DNA of 64,000 bases from an uncultured Collinsella sp. (GTDB lineage Bacteria; Actinomycetota; Coriobacteriia; Coriobacteriales; Coriobacteriaceae), in contig CATXID010000003.1 in the NCBI GenBank assembly GCA_958369225.1, forward strand, positions 124,001 to 188,000. Reading direction: 5' to 3'. This document shows positions 9,011 through 17,708 of the stretch, one piece after another (positions within the stretch are counted from its first letter, which is position 1; each line of letters starts with the position of its first letter). The position numbers and the translations under genes are program-made. The notes beneath the pieces are model-generated. The model did no database searches, was not told the DNA's origin, and saw nothing but the letters and a program-made list of their open reading frames with translations.

Positions 9011-9765
9011 TGCGCGCAGGGGATTTTGTCGGCGTCAAGGTTTATCGTAAGCCTGCCGAAGACAAGTGCACCAAAAAGGACGGCACGCCGCGCAGCCCTA
9101 AAAAGCTCGGCAAGATTCACTTTCCCGTCTTTACCCCGGGCGGTACGCGTGTGGTGGGCTTTATGGTCCGCCAGTCCGATATCGCGGGTATGATCGAGCG
9201 CCCCGACCGATTTGTGGCGCTCGATGCCATCGGCGTCTATGAGGGCGCTGTCGCGGTCGACGACGTCAAGGGCACCTACGATGCCGCCGCGGCCAAGCGC
9301 CTCGATATCAACCTGGACGATTGCATCATCTGGGTTGGCATGGACGTGCGCACGGAATCGGGCGATGTCGTGGGCTACTGCTCGGACGTTGAGTTCAAGC
9401 CGCGCTCGGGCATTGTGCAGACGTTCTATGTGACCGCCAGCGCCGCATCGAGCATGTTGGTGGGCGACACGCAGGTGCCGCCGACGATGCTGCGCGGCTA
9501 CGAGAACGGCGCGATGATTGTCTCGGACGAGGTCAAGTCGCTCGGGTATTCGGGCGGCGCGGCCGCTAAGGCTGCCGAGGCCAGTGTCGTGGTGGGCGAT
9601 AAGGTCAAGAAGGGCGCCAAGGTGCTCGATGACAAGGGGTCGGTCGCCGTGGACAAGGGTAGCCGCGCACTGGGCAAGCAGCTCGGCAAGACGCGCGGTA
9701 TGTTCAAGGCCTTTAAGGACGAATATCAAAAGGCGAGCGGGGGCTCGTCAAAAGCTAGCAAATAG
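9010..9765 (+). CDS. PRC-barrel domain protein
   Basis: 251 residues, ATG 9010 overlapping the YtxH stop by one base. Two PRC-barrel-like modules can be seen: residues ~1-90 (phrases such as RAGDFVGVKVY and IHFPVFTPGGTRVVGFMV) and ~95-160 (GDVVGYCSDVEF). A lysine-rich, helix-prone C-terminus follows (~190-251). PRC barrels are small beta-barrels found in ribosome maturation, photosystem and stress proteins, where they bind partners. Coupling to the YtxH gene suggests the two act together at the membrane. The actual role is unknown. Confidence 0.75.
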   Translation: MRAGDFVGVKVYRKPAEDKCTKKDGTPRSPKKLGKIHFPVFTPGGTRVVGFMVRQSDIAGMIERPDRFVALDAIGVYEGAVAVDDVKGTYDAAAAKRLDINLDDCIIWVGMDVRTESGDVVGYCSDVEFKPRSGIVQTFYVTASAASSMLVGDTQVPPTMLRGYENGAMIVSDEVKSLGYSGGAAAKAAEASVVVGDKVKKGAKVLDDKGSVAVDKGSRALGKQLGKTRGMFKAFKDEYQKASGGSSKASK

Positions 9766-9837
9766 CGACGTACCAAATGATGGGAGGCGAGCCGGAGACA
9801 TGTTGCTCCGGCTCGCTGTGTTTATGGGGGAGGGCAC

Positions 9838-11244
9838 ATGCGCCAAAACGGATCTAACTTAAACGGGCACTCGGGTGCGCGTCCGACGGCGCGCCGCGAC
9901 CTGGGGCAGCTGCCCAGCGGTCAGCGTCGACGTCGCCGTAAGCCCGGCGCGATGTACCTCAACCATAGCCGTGGGTTTAGCGATCGCAGCGCGCGCATCG
10001 GCAACGGTCGCTCGCCGCGTCGACCGTCCCGTCTGCCCTATGCGCTCATCGCCGTGGGTTGCGCGCTCGTGCTGTTTATCGCTGCCGTCGTGGGCTACGT
10101 CAACCGCAGCGTGGACGTGGAGCTCAACGGGCAAAAGACCGCGGTGCGCGTGGGCTCTACGTTGCAGAATCTTATCGACGATCAAAGCCTGACCGAAACG
10201 TACGACGCCGGCGATCTGCTGGCCGTCGACGACAGCGTGCTCAAGCGCCATGGCGGCGAAAAGCTGTCGGTGAAGGTCGACGGCAAGCGCGTGAAGCAAG
10301 GCAAATGGGATAGTCGCGAGCTTACGGGTGGCGAGAAGGTGACGGTCAAGGACGGCCGCAACGTGTACGAAAAGCACGAGGTCCAGGACACGACCATCGA
10401 GCCAAAGCTTAAGGTCGAGGGCACGGGCGCCATTGAGTATGTCAAAACCTGGGGCGTTCAGGGCCGCTCCGAGGTATGGGTCGGCGAGCAGTCGGGCAAG
10501 ACGCAGGACCGCGGCGAGGTCGTGCCCGCCACCGACTGCGTAGTCGAGTGCGCAAGCGTAGCGCCCAAGGGCAACGAAAAGTACGTGGCCCTGACATTTG
10601 ACGAGGGTCCGAGCGGCGCGACCAAGCAGATCTTGCAGGTGCTCAAGGAAAAGGGCGTCACGGCGACGTTCTTCCTGTCGGGCGACGCCGCGGAAGCCTC
10701 GCCCGCTACCGCCAAAGCGATTGTCGATGCCGGGTGCGAGATCGGCTCCAACAGCTACAGCGATGATTCGCTCAAGGGCGAGGATCGCGAGACGGTGCGC
10801 AAGCAGATCACGAAGGGCACCGAGGCGATTAAGTCGGCGACCGGCGTCGAGACGATGTTGCTGCGTGCCCCCTACGCCGCGTTTGACGAGCAAAACTGGA
10901 TTGACTCGATGGACCTGGTGTCCGCCGTGGTTTCGTGGAATATCGATTCGGGCGACTGGCTGCTCAACGGCGCCGACGAGCAAGTATCGACCGTGCTCGA
11001 CTCGATGACGCCGGGCAATATTGTGCTGCTCACCGATAGCGATGAGTGCGCCGAGCAGACGCTCGAGGCGCTGCCGCAGATTATCGATGGCCTTGTCGCC
11101 GACGGCTACAAGATCGTGACGCTCAGCGACCTGGTCAAGACGGACACGGCGTTGAGCAAAAAGCTCACCTCGCTCACCAAGGTCTCCATGCCCAAAAACG
11201 CCGTGTTCCCCCAACTCCCCGAGGACGACGACGCCACAGAGTAG
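9838..11244 (+). CDS. Polysaccharide deacetylase-like protein with degenerate metal site
   Basis: 468 residues, ATG 9838 with GGGGGAGGG upstream. A basic N-terminal tail precedes one membrane segment (~residues 65-85), then an ubiquitin-like DUF348-type module (~88-125) and a linker, then a NodB/carbohydrate-esterase-4 domain (~245-445). Motif 1 reads TFDEGPS (usual TFDDGP), motif 3 LRAPY and motif 4 DSGDW are kept, but motif 2, normally H-S/T-x-x-H, reads NSYSD, and motif 5, normally L-x-H, reads LLTDSDE. All three motif histidines are therefore missing. This points to a cell-surface glycan-binding pseudoenzyme or a much altered enzyme instead of a normal peptidoglycan or chitin deacetylase. 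Confidence 0.82.
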   Translation: MRQNGSNLNGHSGARPTARRDLGQLPSGQRRRRRKPGAMYLNHSRGFSDRSARIGNGRSPRRPSRLPYALIAVGCALVLFIAAVVGYVNRSVDVELNGQKTAVRVGSTLQNLIDDQSLTETYDAGDLLAVDDSVLKRHGGEKLSVKVDGKRVKQGKWDSRELTGGEKVTVKDGRNVYEKHEVQDTTIEPKLKVEGTGAIEYVKTWGVQGRSEVWVGEQSGKTQDRGEVVPATDCVVECASVAPKGNEKYVALTFDEGPSGATKQILQVLKEKGVTATFFLSGDAAEASPATAKAIVDAGCEIGSNSYSDDSLKGEDRETVRKQITKGTEAIKSATGVETMLLRAPYAAFDEQNWIDSMDLVSAVVSWNIDSGDWLLNGADEQVSTVLDSMTPGNIVLLTDSDECAEQTLEALPQIIDGLVADGYKIVTLSDLVKTDTALSKKLTSLTKVSMPKNAVFPQLPEDDDATE

Positions 11245-11295
11245 CCATCGGGGACGTCCCTAAACGACTGGTCGTTTAGGACGGTCTTAATCGCT
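11245..11295. repeat. REP-like palindrome after the deacetylase-like gene
   Basis: GGGGACGTCCCT is followed by a perfect palindrome, CCTAAACGAC-TG-GTCGTTTAGG (11259-11280). It shares the GGGGACGTCCCTAAA core with the hairpin at 2791 and sits just after a stop codon, as the other copies do. Confidence 0.6.
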
Positions 11296-11420
11296 TTGTC
11301 CCACCGCGCTCATCCGGCTCTATGTCACGGATACGTCAGCGTTTGGTATGCCTGCAATGTGCAGGGCATAAATTCGGTGCCGCAGCGCGATGCTGATGCT
11401 ATAGTTACTGCGGTTAATGA

Positions 11421-11477
11421 GGGTCAAGAGAAAGGTTACAGGTGAAATCCAAACCTCGACCATACAGTCGATGACCC
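11421..11477 (+). promoter_or_regulatory. Candidate structured leader upstream of the MgtE-like gene
   Basis: Three short stems fit a three-way junction: GGGTC (11421-11425) with GACCC (11473-11477) closing it, AGGTT (11433-11437) with AACCT (11452-11456), and TCGAC (11456-11460) with GTCGA (11467-11471). It lies about 140 bases before the start of a probable magnesium gene. I could not match it to the M-box or any other riboswitch consensus I know. The rest of the 11296-11618 gap shows only smaller GC-rich hairpins. Confidence 0.35.
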
Positions 11478-11618
11478 CATGCAGGTGCTTTCTGCGCGTG
11501 CACGGGGTGTGAGCGCCGAGCGGCGTGCCGCCCGCGCATGCGTATACATATATAAAAGTCCACGGATTGCGTGCCGGCATGGCCACGCGGTCCGCAGGAA
11601 TAATGATGGGGAGCACCA

Positions 11619-13463
11619 TTGAATTATCTGAGTGAGATGCTCAAATTGCCGGTCTTGGACGTCGACGGCGAAAAGCTCGGCGTGGTTAACGATTTTGGCA
11701 TTGCAACCGGCGAAGTTTTTCCGCACGTGACGTCGCTCGCGTTCCGCGGTCCCGGCAAGACGCCGTTTATGATCAGCTGGCGCAAATGGGTCGACCGTAT
11801 CGACGAGACGGGTGTACACCTTAAGACCTCGGCCACCGAAATCCGTTTTTCGTACTTGCAGCCGACCGAACTCTTGCTTGCCCGCGACGTGCTCAACAAG
11901 CAGATTGTCGACACGCAGGGCATGAAGGTCGTGCGCGTAAACGACATCAAGTTCTCTATGTCGGGCGAAAATCAGCTGCGCCTGCTGGGTGCCGAAGTTG
12001 GTGTCCGCGGTCTGCTGCGCGCGATCAGCCCCACACTCGAGCATGTCGTCGAGGGCTTTATGAAGCACCTGGGCAAGCCGCTCAGCGAGGACATTATCGC
12101 CTGGTCTTACATGGACCTGCTCGATCGCTCGACTAAGAACATCCAGCTCTCGGTGTCGCACAAGACGCTTGGCGAGCTGCATCCTGCCGACATTGCCGAC
12201 ATTATCGAGCAGCTCGACCCGCGCCTGCGTGCGCAGGTGTTCGCGCAGCTCGACACCGCCCAGGCCGCCGAGGCCATCTCGGAGTTCGATGACGACGAGC
12301 TCATGACCGAGATGCTCGAGGGCCTGTCCGATACCGACGCATCGTCGATGCTGGCCATGATGGACCCGGACGACGCTGCCGACCTGATCGATGAGCTCGA
12401 TTATGAGAAGGCCGAGAAGCTCCTGCGCCTGATGGGCGTCAAGGAGGAGAAGGCGATTCGTAACCTGCTGGGCTATGAGGACAACACCGCCGGCCGCATC
12501 ATGACCTCGGAGTTTGTCTCGCTGCCCGCCACGGCGACAGTCGGTGATGCCATCGAGGCGATTCGCAAACTCGACGAGGACTTTGAGAGCGTCTACTACG
12601 TCTATACCGAGGACCCGAGCGGCATGCTGACGGGCGTGCTTTCGCTGCGCACGCTGATCGTGGCCGACCGCGACGCCACGCTGGGCCAGCTCGCCTATCG
12701 CGATCTGGTCTACGTGTCGCCCGACGAGGACCAGGAAGACGTGACGGACGAGATGACCAAGTACGACCTGGTTGCCATCCCTGTCTGCGACGAGAACCGT
12801 CATATCCTGGGTATCGTGACCTTCGACGACGCCATGGACGTTATCGCCGAGGAGCATCAGGAGGACCTGCAGATCGCCGGTGTCGGCTCGGGCGATAGCG
12901 CGTCGGACGACTCGACGAACGTGCTCAGCTGGTTCGTGCATCGTCAGTACTGGGTCGTCGTGTGGGGCATCGCCTCGTGCATTATGGCGACAGTGCTGGG
13001 GACGGCGCTGGGCTCCGCACATCTGGTGGTGTTCCCCATGTGCGCCATGCCGCTCGTGCTGCTGGCTGCCTCGCGCATGGTGTCGTTCGTCAAGAACTAT
13101 TTCCTCGAGTACGACGGTCACGACGACGAGCCCAAACCGTATCTGGGGTTCTTCTTCCAGAGCACGGGTATGGGCCTGATTCTGTCACTCGTGACCTACC
13201 TGTGCGCGCAGCTGGTGCGCACCGCCGCGTTCCCCGATGCCCCTATGTTTGAGGAGCAGCTCTTTACCGGCTGCTTTAACATTGCCGCCATCATCTGCCT
13301 GGTGGGCAACATGAGTGCCGTGATTTACCTGATGGTGCTGTTCTGGCGCGACGAGCACGACCTCAATACGTCGGGTACTGCCATGAATGTCATCGCCGTC
13401 ATGATCTCGTGTGTGGCGTACTGTGCTGCTGCGGTGCTGCTTACCATGTCGGTCATGGGTTAG
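11619..13463 (+). CDS. MgtE-like protein: PRC barrels, MgtE-N, CBS pair and membrane domain
   Basis: 614 residues, TTG start at 11619 with GGGGAG nine bases upstream. Order seen: two PRC-barrel-like modules (~1-130), an MgtE N-terminal helical superfamily domain (~180-290, with ELHPADIADIIEQLDP), a CBS pair (~295-425, beginning GRIMTSEFVSLP), then about five membrane segments (~450-614). The soluble half is the Mg2+-sensing plug of MgtE channels. The membrane half does not show the GGNxGxQ-type signature of the MgtE pore, nor the conserved pore aspartate region, so transport by itself is uncertain. It is followed 8 bases later by an SLC11-type magnesium transporter gene, which suggests a sensing or gating partner. 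Confidence 0.82.
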   Translation: MNYLSEMLKLPVLDVDGEKLGVVNDFGIATGEVFPHVTSLAFRGPGKTPFMISWRKWVDRIDETGVHLKTSATEIRFSYLQPTELLLARDVLNKQIVDTQGMKVVRVNDIKFSMSGENQLRLLGAEVGVRGLLRAISPTLEHVVEGFMKHLGKPLSEDIIAWSYMDLLDRSTKNIQLSVSHKTLGELHPADIADIIEQLDPRLRAQVFAQLDTAQAAEAISEFDDDELMTEMLEGLSDTDASSMLAMMDPDDAADLIDELDYEKAEKLLRLMGVKEEKAIRNLLGYEDNTAGRIMTSEFVSLPATATVGDAIEAIRKLDEDFESVYYVYTEDPSGMLTGVLSLRTLIVADRDATLGQLAYRDLVYVSPDEDQEDVTDEMTKYDLVAIPVCDENRHILGIVTFDDAMDVIAEEHQEDLQIAGVGSGDSASDDSTNVLSWFVHRQYWVVVWGIASCIMATVLGTALGSAHLVVFPMCAMPLVLLAASRMVSFVKNYFLEYDGHDDEPKPYLGFFFQSTGMGLILSLVTYLCAQLVRTAAFPDAPMFEEQLFTGCFNIAAIICLVGNMSAVIYLMVLFWRDEHDLNTSGTAMNVIAVMISCVAYCAAAVLLTMSVMG

Positions 13464-13471
13464 GTGGTCGC

Positions 13472-14734
13472 GTGCAAAATACGAAGCAAAAGCCGAGCAC
13501 CAAGCAAAAGCTGACCATCGCGGCCATCTTTGGCGCCATGGGCCCCGGTCTTCTGGCGGCGCTTTCGGGTAACGACGCCGGCGGCATCGCCACGTATTCC
13601 AGCGCGGGCGCCAGCTATGGCTATAAGATGCTCTGGATGCTTCCCGTCATGACCGTGCTGCTTATCGTGACGCAAGAGACCGCGGCGCGCTGCGGTTGCG
13701 TCACGGGCAAGGGCTTGGCCTCGCTCATCCGTGAGCGCTTTGGCGTGCGCAGGAGTGTGCTGGCCATGGCGGCGCTGCTGATCGCCAACACGGCCGTTAC
13801 CATTTCGGAGTTCGCGGGCATCGCGAGTGGCCTTGCTCTGTTTGGCGTTCCGGCGAGCATCTCGGTGCCGCTCGTGGCGCTGCTGGTGTGGATGCTTACC
13901 ATGTCGGGCAGTTTCCAGCGCATCGAGAAGATTCTGCTGCTGGTGAGCTGCGTGTTCGTGACCTACATCGTCGCCGCGTTTATGGCCGGCCCCAACTGGG
14001 GCGAGGTCGCGGTCGACTTGGTTGTCCCCAATATTCAGAACGATCCCAGTTACGTGTCGCTCGTGGTCGCAACGATCGGTACCACCATTGCACCGTGGAT
14101 GATCTTCTTGGCTCAGAACAACGTGGTCGATAAGAATGCGGGCGAGGACGACATCGTGCTGCAGCGTATTGATACCGTGAGCGGCTCGATCGCTGCTGAT
14201 ATCATTGCGGGCTTCATTATCATCACGACCGGTACGGTGCTGTTCCCGGCGGGTATTCAGATTAGCGATGCCGCCGATGCCGCCCGCGCGCTGGAGCCCA
14301 TCGCGGGCCAGTGGTCCACGGTGCTGTTTGCCTCGGGCCTGGTCGCAGCGAGTTTTTTGGCTGCCTGCGTGCTGCCGGGCGTTACATCGAGTGCCATCTG
14401 CGAGGCTTTTGGCTGGGAGCGCGGCGCCGATCGCAGCTGGGACGAGGCTCCGGTCTATCGCGGCATCATTACGGCCATCATCGGCATTTCTGCCGTGTTG
14501 GTGCTCATGCCTGGCGTCGATTTGTTCCAGATTATGATGACCTCGCAGGTCATCAACGGCGTGCTGCTGCCCGTGGTCCTGGTATTTCAGGTGGTTATCG
14601 CGGCGGATCGCCACATTATGGGCACCAACCGCAACGGCCGCGTATGGAACGTGCTCACTTGGGCGACTATCGGCGTGATTACGGTGCTGACGGTCGTCAT
14701 GTTTGTGCTGCAAGCGATGGGCTACAGCGCTTAA
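13472..14734 (+). CDS. NRAMP-related magnesium transporter (NRMT-type SLC11)
   Basis: 420 residues from GTG 13472, preceded by TAGGTGG that overlaps the previous stop; an earlier GTG at 13409 lies inside the MgtE-like gene. About eleven membrane segments with the SLC11 fold. The metal-site motifs differ from Mn/Fe NRAMPs: TM1 reads NDAGGIATY where NRAMPs have DPGN, and TM6 reads GTTIAPWM where NRAMPs have A-x-x-MPH. Loss of the soft methionine ligand and of the TM1 asparagine is the published mark of the NRMT branch, characterised in the Coriobacteriia member Eggerthella lenta as a Mg2+ carrier. The MgtE-like neighbour supports magnesium as substrate. Confidence 0.85.
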   Translation: MQNTKQKPSTKQKLTIAAIFGAMGPGLLAALSGNDAGGIATYSSAGASYGYKMLWMLPVMTVLLIVTQETAARCGCVTGKGLASLIRERFGVRRSVLAMAALLIANTAVTISEFAGIASGLALFGVPASISVPLVALLVWMLTMSGSFQRIEKILLLVSCVFVTYIVAAFMAGPNWGEVAVDLVVPNIQNDPSYVSLVVATIGTTIAPWMIFLAQNNVVDKNAGEDDIVLQRIDTVSGSIAADIIAGFIIITTGTVLFPAGIQISDAADAARALEPIAGQWSTVLFASGLVAASFLAACVLPGVTSSAICEAFGWERGADRSWDEAPVYRGIITAIIGISAVLVLMPGVDLFQIMMTSQVINGVLLPVVLVFQVVIAADRHIMGTNRNGRVWNVLTWATIGVITVLTVVMFVLQAMGYSA

Positions 14735-14752
14735 CGCCCACTTTTGCCTCCG

Positions 14753-14787
14753 AACAGGCCGCAGCGATGGGCTGCTGCCTGTTTTTT
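14753..14787 (+). terminator. Rho-independent terminator after the magnesium locus
   Basis: AACAGGC-C-GCAGC pairs with GCTGC-T-GCCTGTT around a GATGG loop and is followed by a T-run, 18 bases after the transporter stop. Confidence 0.88.
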
Positions 14788-14812
14788 GTCTGCTATAGGG
14801 TGTTAGTTATAT

Positions 14813-15050
14813 GGCAGTGGGCAAAAAATGCCAAATATGAGTACTGTTGCTAAGTGAATAGCATTTACATCCAAGAAGATAATGAACATAACCCATAGTA
14901 TGTTCATTAAATTTGGCTCCAATACGCCTTAAACCAGTCAGGTTGGCTGCTTTAGGGGGTTGTAGGGGATGCTCGGACGTCTTTTTGGGTGGTTTTGCCT
15001 GCGACTAAAATGGTAACAGTACTCATATTTGCCCTTTTTTGCCCACAGCC
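14813..15050. mobile_element. 238-base element with terminal inverted repeats, copy 1
   Basis: The ends are near-identical inverted repeats of about 38 bases: left 14813-14850 contains GTGGGCAAAAAATGCC then AAATATGAGTACTGTT; the right end (15013-15050), read on the opposite strand, contains GTGGGCAAAAAAGGGC then AAATATGAGTACTGTT. The interior is AT-richer than the flanks and includes a 9-base palindrome, AATGAACAT (14881-14889) with ATGTTCATT (14900-14908). No protein gene is credible inside. The same ends occur at 55575-55790 around a different interior. It looks MITE-like, but no clear target-site duplication could be confirmed. Confidence 0.6.
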
Positions 15051-15191
15051 CTTTGAGGTTGCGGCGAAAAGGGCTTGTTTTGATTGTTTGGGGCAGGCGC
15101 GAGGCGCGGAAATGATGTCTGGAGCGGCGGAGCGGCTTGGAATTCATCCGTAGAGGTCTTCATTGGCCGCGCCAGGAGTGCCTCCAGGTGC

Positions 15192-15253
15192 CGGCAGTTA
15201 AGGAGCGCCCCTAACTGCCGCAGGGGGCGTCGGCCACGGCCGACGCCCCCTGC
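15192..15253 (-). terminator. Tandem strong hairpins downstream of the acyltransferase gene
   Basis: A 9-pair stem, CGGCAGTTA (15192-15200) with TAACTGCCG (15212-15220), abuts a 15-pair perfect stem with a four-base loop (15220-15253, GCAGGGGGCGTCGGC and its complement). There is no T-run. They lie 25 bases after the acyltransferase stop on the minus strand, so transcript termination or 3'-end protection is the likely role. The remaining 15051-15190 shows nothing I can assign. Confidence 0.55.
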
Positions 15254-15278
15254 GGGTGTAAGCAGATTTGGCTGCGCG

Positions 15279-17522
15279 TTACTTGTCGGTGCCCAGCTTG
15301 TGTGGCTTGTAGGCGAGGGCATTGACGAGTGCGTCGGCGGCGGACTTGACGGCTGCCGGCTGCGGATCGTTGGCGTGGTCCTCGGGATGCACGGGCAGGT
15401 CTTTCTTGACTGCATCGTGGATCAGGTTGAGGTACTCGGTCACGCCGGTAGTCGACAGGTGCGTGCCGTCGCCGTCGAACAGGTCGTTACGATTGGCACT
15501 GTATCCGTACCAGTCGATAATGCGCACGTTCTTGTAGCGCGTGGCGGCATTTGCGATAGCCTGGTTGGTGGAACCCACCCACGGCTGCGGACTGCGTGTG
15601 TTCACAAACGCGACGATACGCTTGTCGCCGGCATCGGCCATGATGGCATCGATCTGGTCATCAGTTACCAAACCATTGGTGCCCAGGGCAAAGACCACGA
15701 TCTTGCCGGCAAGGTTCTGCTGGATATAGCCCTCAAATGTCGCGCGGCCCGCATCAAACTGGCGACCCTTTTCGGCATCGATATGGCTGTGCGGGAACAC
15801 GCCGTCAAAGGAATCAACGGCGCGCAGCGACACGGAGTCACCGATCATCAACAGGTCGTAGGAGCCATCGGGGAAGCCGTCGTTGTCCTTGTCGGTGTCG
15901 TCGGCCGCTTGCTGGTCGGTGGGCGCGGTGTTTTCGGCTTCCTTGTTCAGAACTTCGGCGCCCTCGCCGCTCAGCGCAGACGTCTCGGGCACAAAGATCA
16001 GGCCGCCCAGTGCAACGACCAACACGACAGCGCAGGCTGCGCAGACAGGGACGTGCGCGCGTGCCCAGTTGTCGGGCGTGGTGGTGCCATCGCGGAATTC
16101 GGCGACGGTGCGGCCGAAGGCGCCCTTCCTAAACGGCGTTTCGATAAAGCGATAAGAGCACTCGGCTACGGCAACCACCACAAGTACCTGCAAGATGTAC
16201 TGCCACCAGGGCGTATCGTTGATGTTGGCGACCGGGTTCATGAGCAACAGCAGCGGATAGTGCCACAGGTAGATGCTGTACGAGCGCTTGCCAACCCACA
16301 CGAGCGGCTCGGCGGACAGCGCGCGGGCAACCATTCCCTGGGGCTGCACGCAGGCTGCGATGACCATGAGCGTGAGGATGGAGCATAACAGCGTGCCGCC
16401 GCGATACTGGAACGCTGTGTAGCCGTTGGTGAGCGCGACCATGGCGGCAAGGCCAACCAGACCCACGACGCCCAACACATCGATGGATGCGGGCGAGGAC
16501 CAAAAGCGCACGAGGGCGCTCGGCTGTGCCGGGGCGGTCTCGGCTGATTCGTCGGCCTTCTCGCCAGGCTTGCCCTCGGCGTTCTTGCCGTGCTTGACGG
16601 CACCGGCCAGGCGATTGAGTCCCAAACGACGTGCGAGACGCACCGGCGCCAGGTCGCGATCGGGGATAAAGGCCATCCAAGCACCCAGCAGCAGCGAGAA
16701 CACGCGGGTGTCGGTGCCGTAGTACACGCGGCTGGGGTCGGCGGCAGGGTTGTAAAGCACCATCATGGCGAGGGCAGAAACCGCGGAAAGGCCCAGAACC
16801 ACGCGGCGCGTGTTGGGCTTGCTCACATGCATGGATACCATGGCAAACAGCAGTGGCGGCCAAATCAGGTAGAACTGTTCCTCGATGGCAAGCGACCAAA
16901 AGTGCGTGAGCGGCGAGGGGTCGCCCAGGGCATTGAAGTACGAGACGTTTTGGGCAATCTGCCACCAGTTGTTGAAGAACAGCAGCGACGGCAGGATGTC
17001 GGGGCGCATCTTGGTGAGCATCACGTGGTTAAAGATGGTGCACAGCGCGCAGGTCACGAACACTACCGTTACCACGGCGGGGACCAGGCGACGGATACGG
17101 CGAATCCAGAAGCTCTTAAGGTCGATGCGGCCGGTCTTGGCGACTTCGTTGAGCAGCAAGCGCGTGATCAGATAGCCCGAAAGCACAAAGAAGATCGTGA
17201 CGCCGAGCAGGCCGCCCTGAGCCCACGTGAGGTTGAGGTGATAGAGCACCACCGCGACGACGGCGAGCGTTCGCAGGCCGTCGAGAGCGGGGATATAACG
17301 AGATTTGGGGCGCGCAGGTGCCTGCTGGTCGGCAGCGGACGAGCGTGTGGCGCCGGTGTTGGTCTTGGCTGCACGGGCGCCCTTGTTGGTGGGCGTTCGA
17401 TGCGGGATCGGGCCGCGTCGCGACTCGTCGGCGCGGCGGTCGGTGCGCGGGCGTTCGTGCGGCGCTTGGTTATCGGGCGCGCGGCGCGGGCCGCGTGGGC
17501 TCGATTGTGGGAATTGTTCCAT
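15279..17522 (-). CDS. Acyltransferase-3 / SGNH cell-envelope O-acetyltransferase
   Basis: 747 residues. Residues ~1-75 are a basic, Arg/Pro-rich, probably disordered cytoplasmic tail. Residues ~80-510 form the acyltransferase-3 membrane domain, opening with YIPALDGLRTLAVVAVVLYH, whose histidine is the conserved transfer residue; FFVLSGYLITRLLL follows. Residues ~575-720 form an extracytoplasmic SGNH esterase-like domain with GDSVSL (nucleophile serine), a GTNG block and DGTHLS (Asp/His). This fused layout is that of OatA and related O-acetyltransferases of peptidoglycan or surface glycans. Lysozyme resistance is the usual role in Gram-positives, inferred here. The gene is divergent from the ribokinase gene. 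Confidence 0.88.
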   Translation of the reverse strand: MEQFPQSSPRGPRRAPDNQAPHERPRTDRRADESRRGPIPHRTPTNKGARAAKTNTGATRSSAADQQAPARPKSRYIPALDGLRTLAVVAVVLYHLNLTWAQGGLLGVTIFFVLSGYLITRLLLNEVAKTGRIDLKSFWIRRIRRLVPAVVTVVFVTCALCTIFNHVMLTKMRPDILPSLLFFNNWWQIAQNVSYFNALGDPSPLTHFWSLAIEEQFYLIWPPLLFAMVSMHVSKPNTRRVVLGLSAVSALAMMVLYNPAADPSRVYYGTDTRVFSLLLGAWMAFIPDRDLAPVRLARRLGLNRLAGAVKHGKNAEGKPGEKADESAETAPAQPSALVRFWSSPASIDVLGVVGLVGLAAMVALTNGYTAFQYRGGTLLCSILTLMVIAACVQPQGMVARALSAEPLVWVGKRSYSIYLWHYPLLLLMNPVANINDTPWWQYILQVLVVVAVAECSYRFIETPFRKGAFGRTVAEFRDGTTTPDNWARAHVPVCAACAVVLVVALGGLIFVPETSALSGEGAEVLNKEAENTAPTDQQAADDTDKDNDGFPDGSYDLLMIGDSVSLRAVDSFDGVFPHSHIDAEKGRQFDAGRATFEGYIQQNLAGKIVVFALGTNGLVTDDQIDAIMADAGDKRIVAFVNTRSPQPWVGSTNQAIANAATRYKNVRIIDWYGYSANRNDLFDGDGTHLSTTGVTEYLNLIHDAVKKDLPVHPEDHANDPQPAAVKSAADALVNALAYKPHKLGTDK

Positions 17523-17708
17523 AAAACATCATCCAATGACGAGGATAATCAGCACATATTCATTGTAGCTGCCTGCTCCTGTGAATGCTTGCTGCTGGCG
17601 CAACCTCAAGGGCGCGTTCACATCAAAGTGAACTAAAGTTATAGAGGTGCGAGGGCGCACGATCGACGGCCGACGGTGGGCATAAGGCCCGCAGATGAGG
17701 AGGTTTCC

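Noticed and set aside
11245..11618. M-box magnesium riboswitch before the MgtE-like gene.
   Set aside because: The conserved blocks of that riboswitch could not be found; only an unassigned set of stems remains, reported as a candidate.
14938..15147. Possible small protein gene on the minus strand through the right end of the first inverted-repeat element.
   Set aside because: No ribosome site, and the matching frame in the second element differs apart from the shared terminal repeat.
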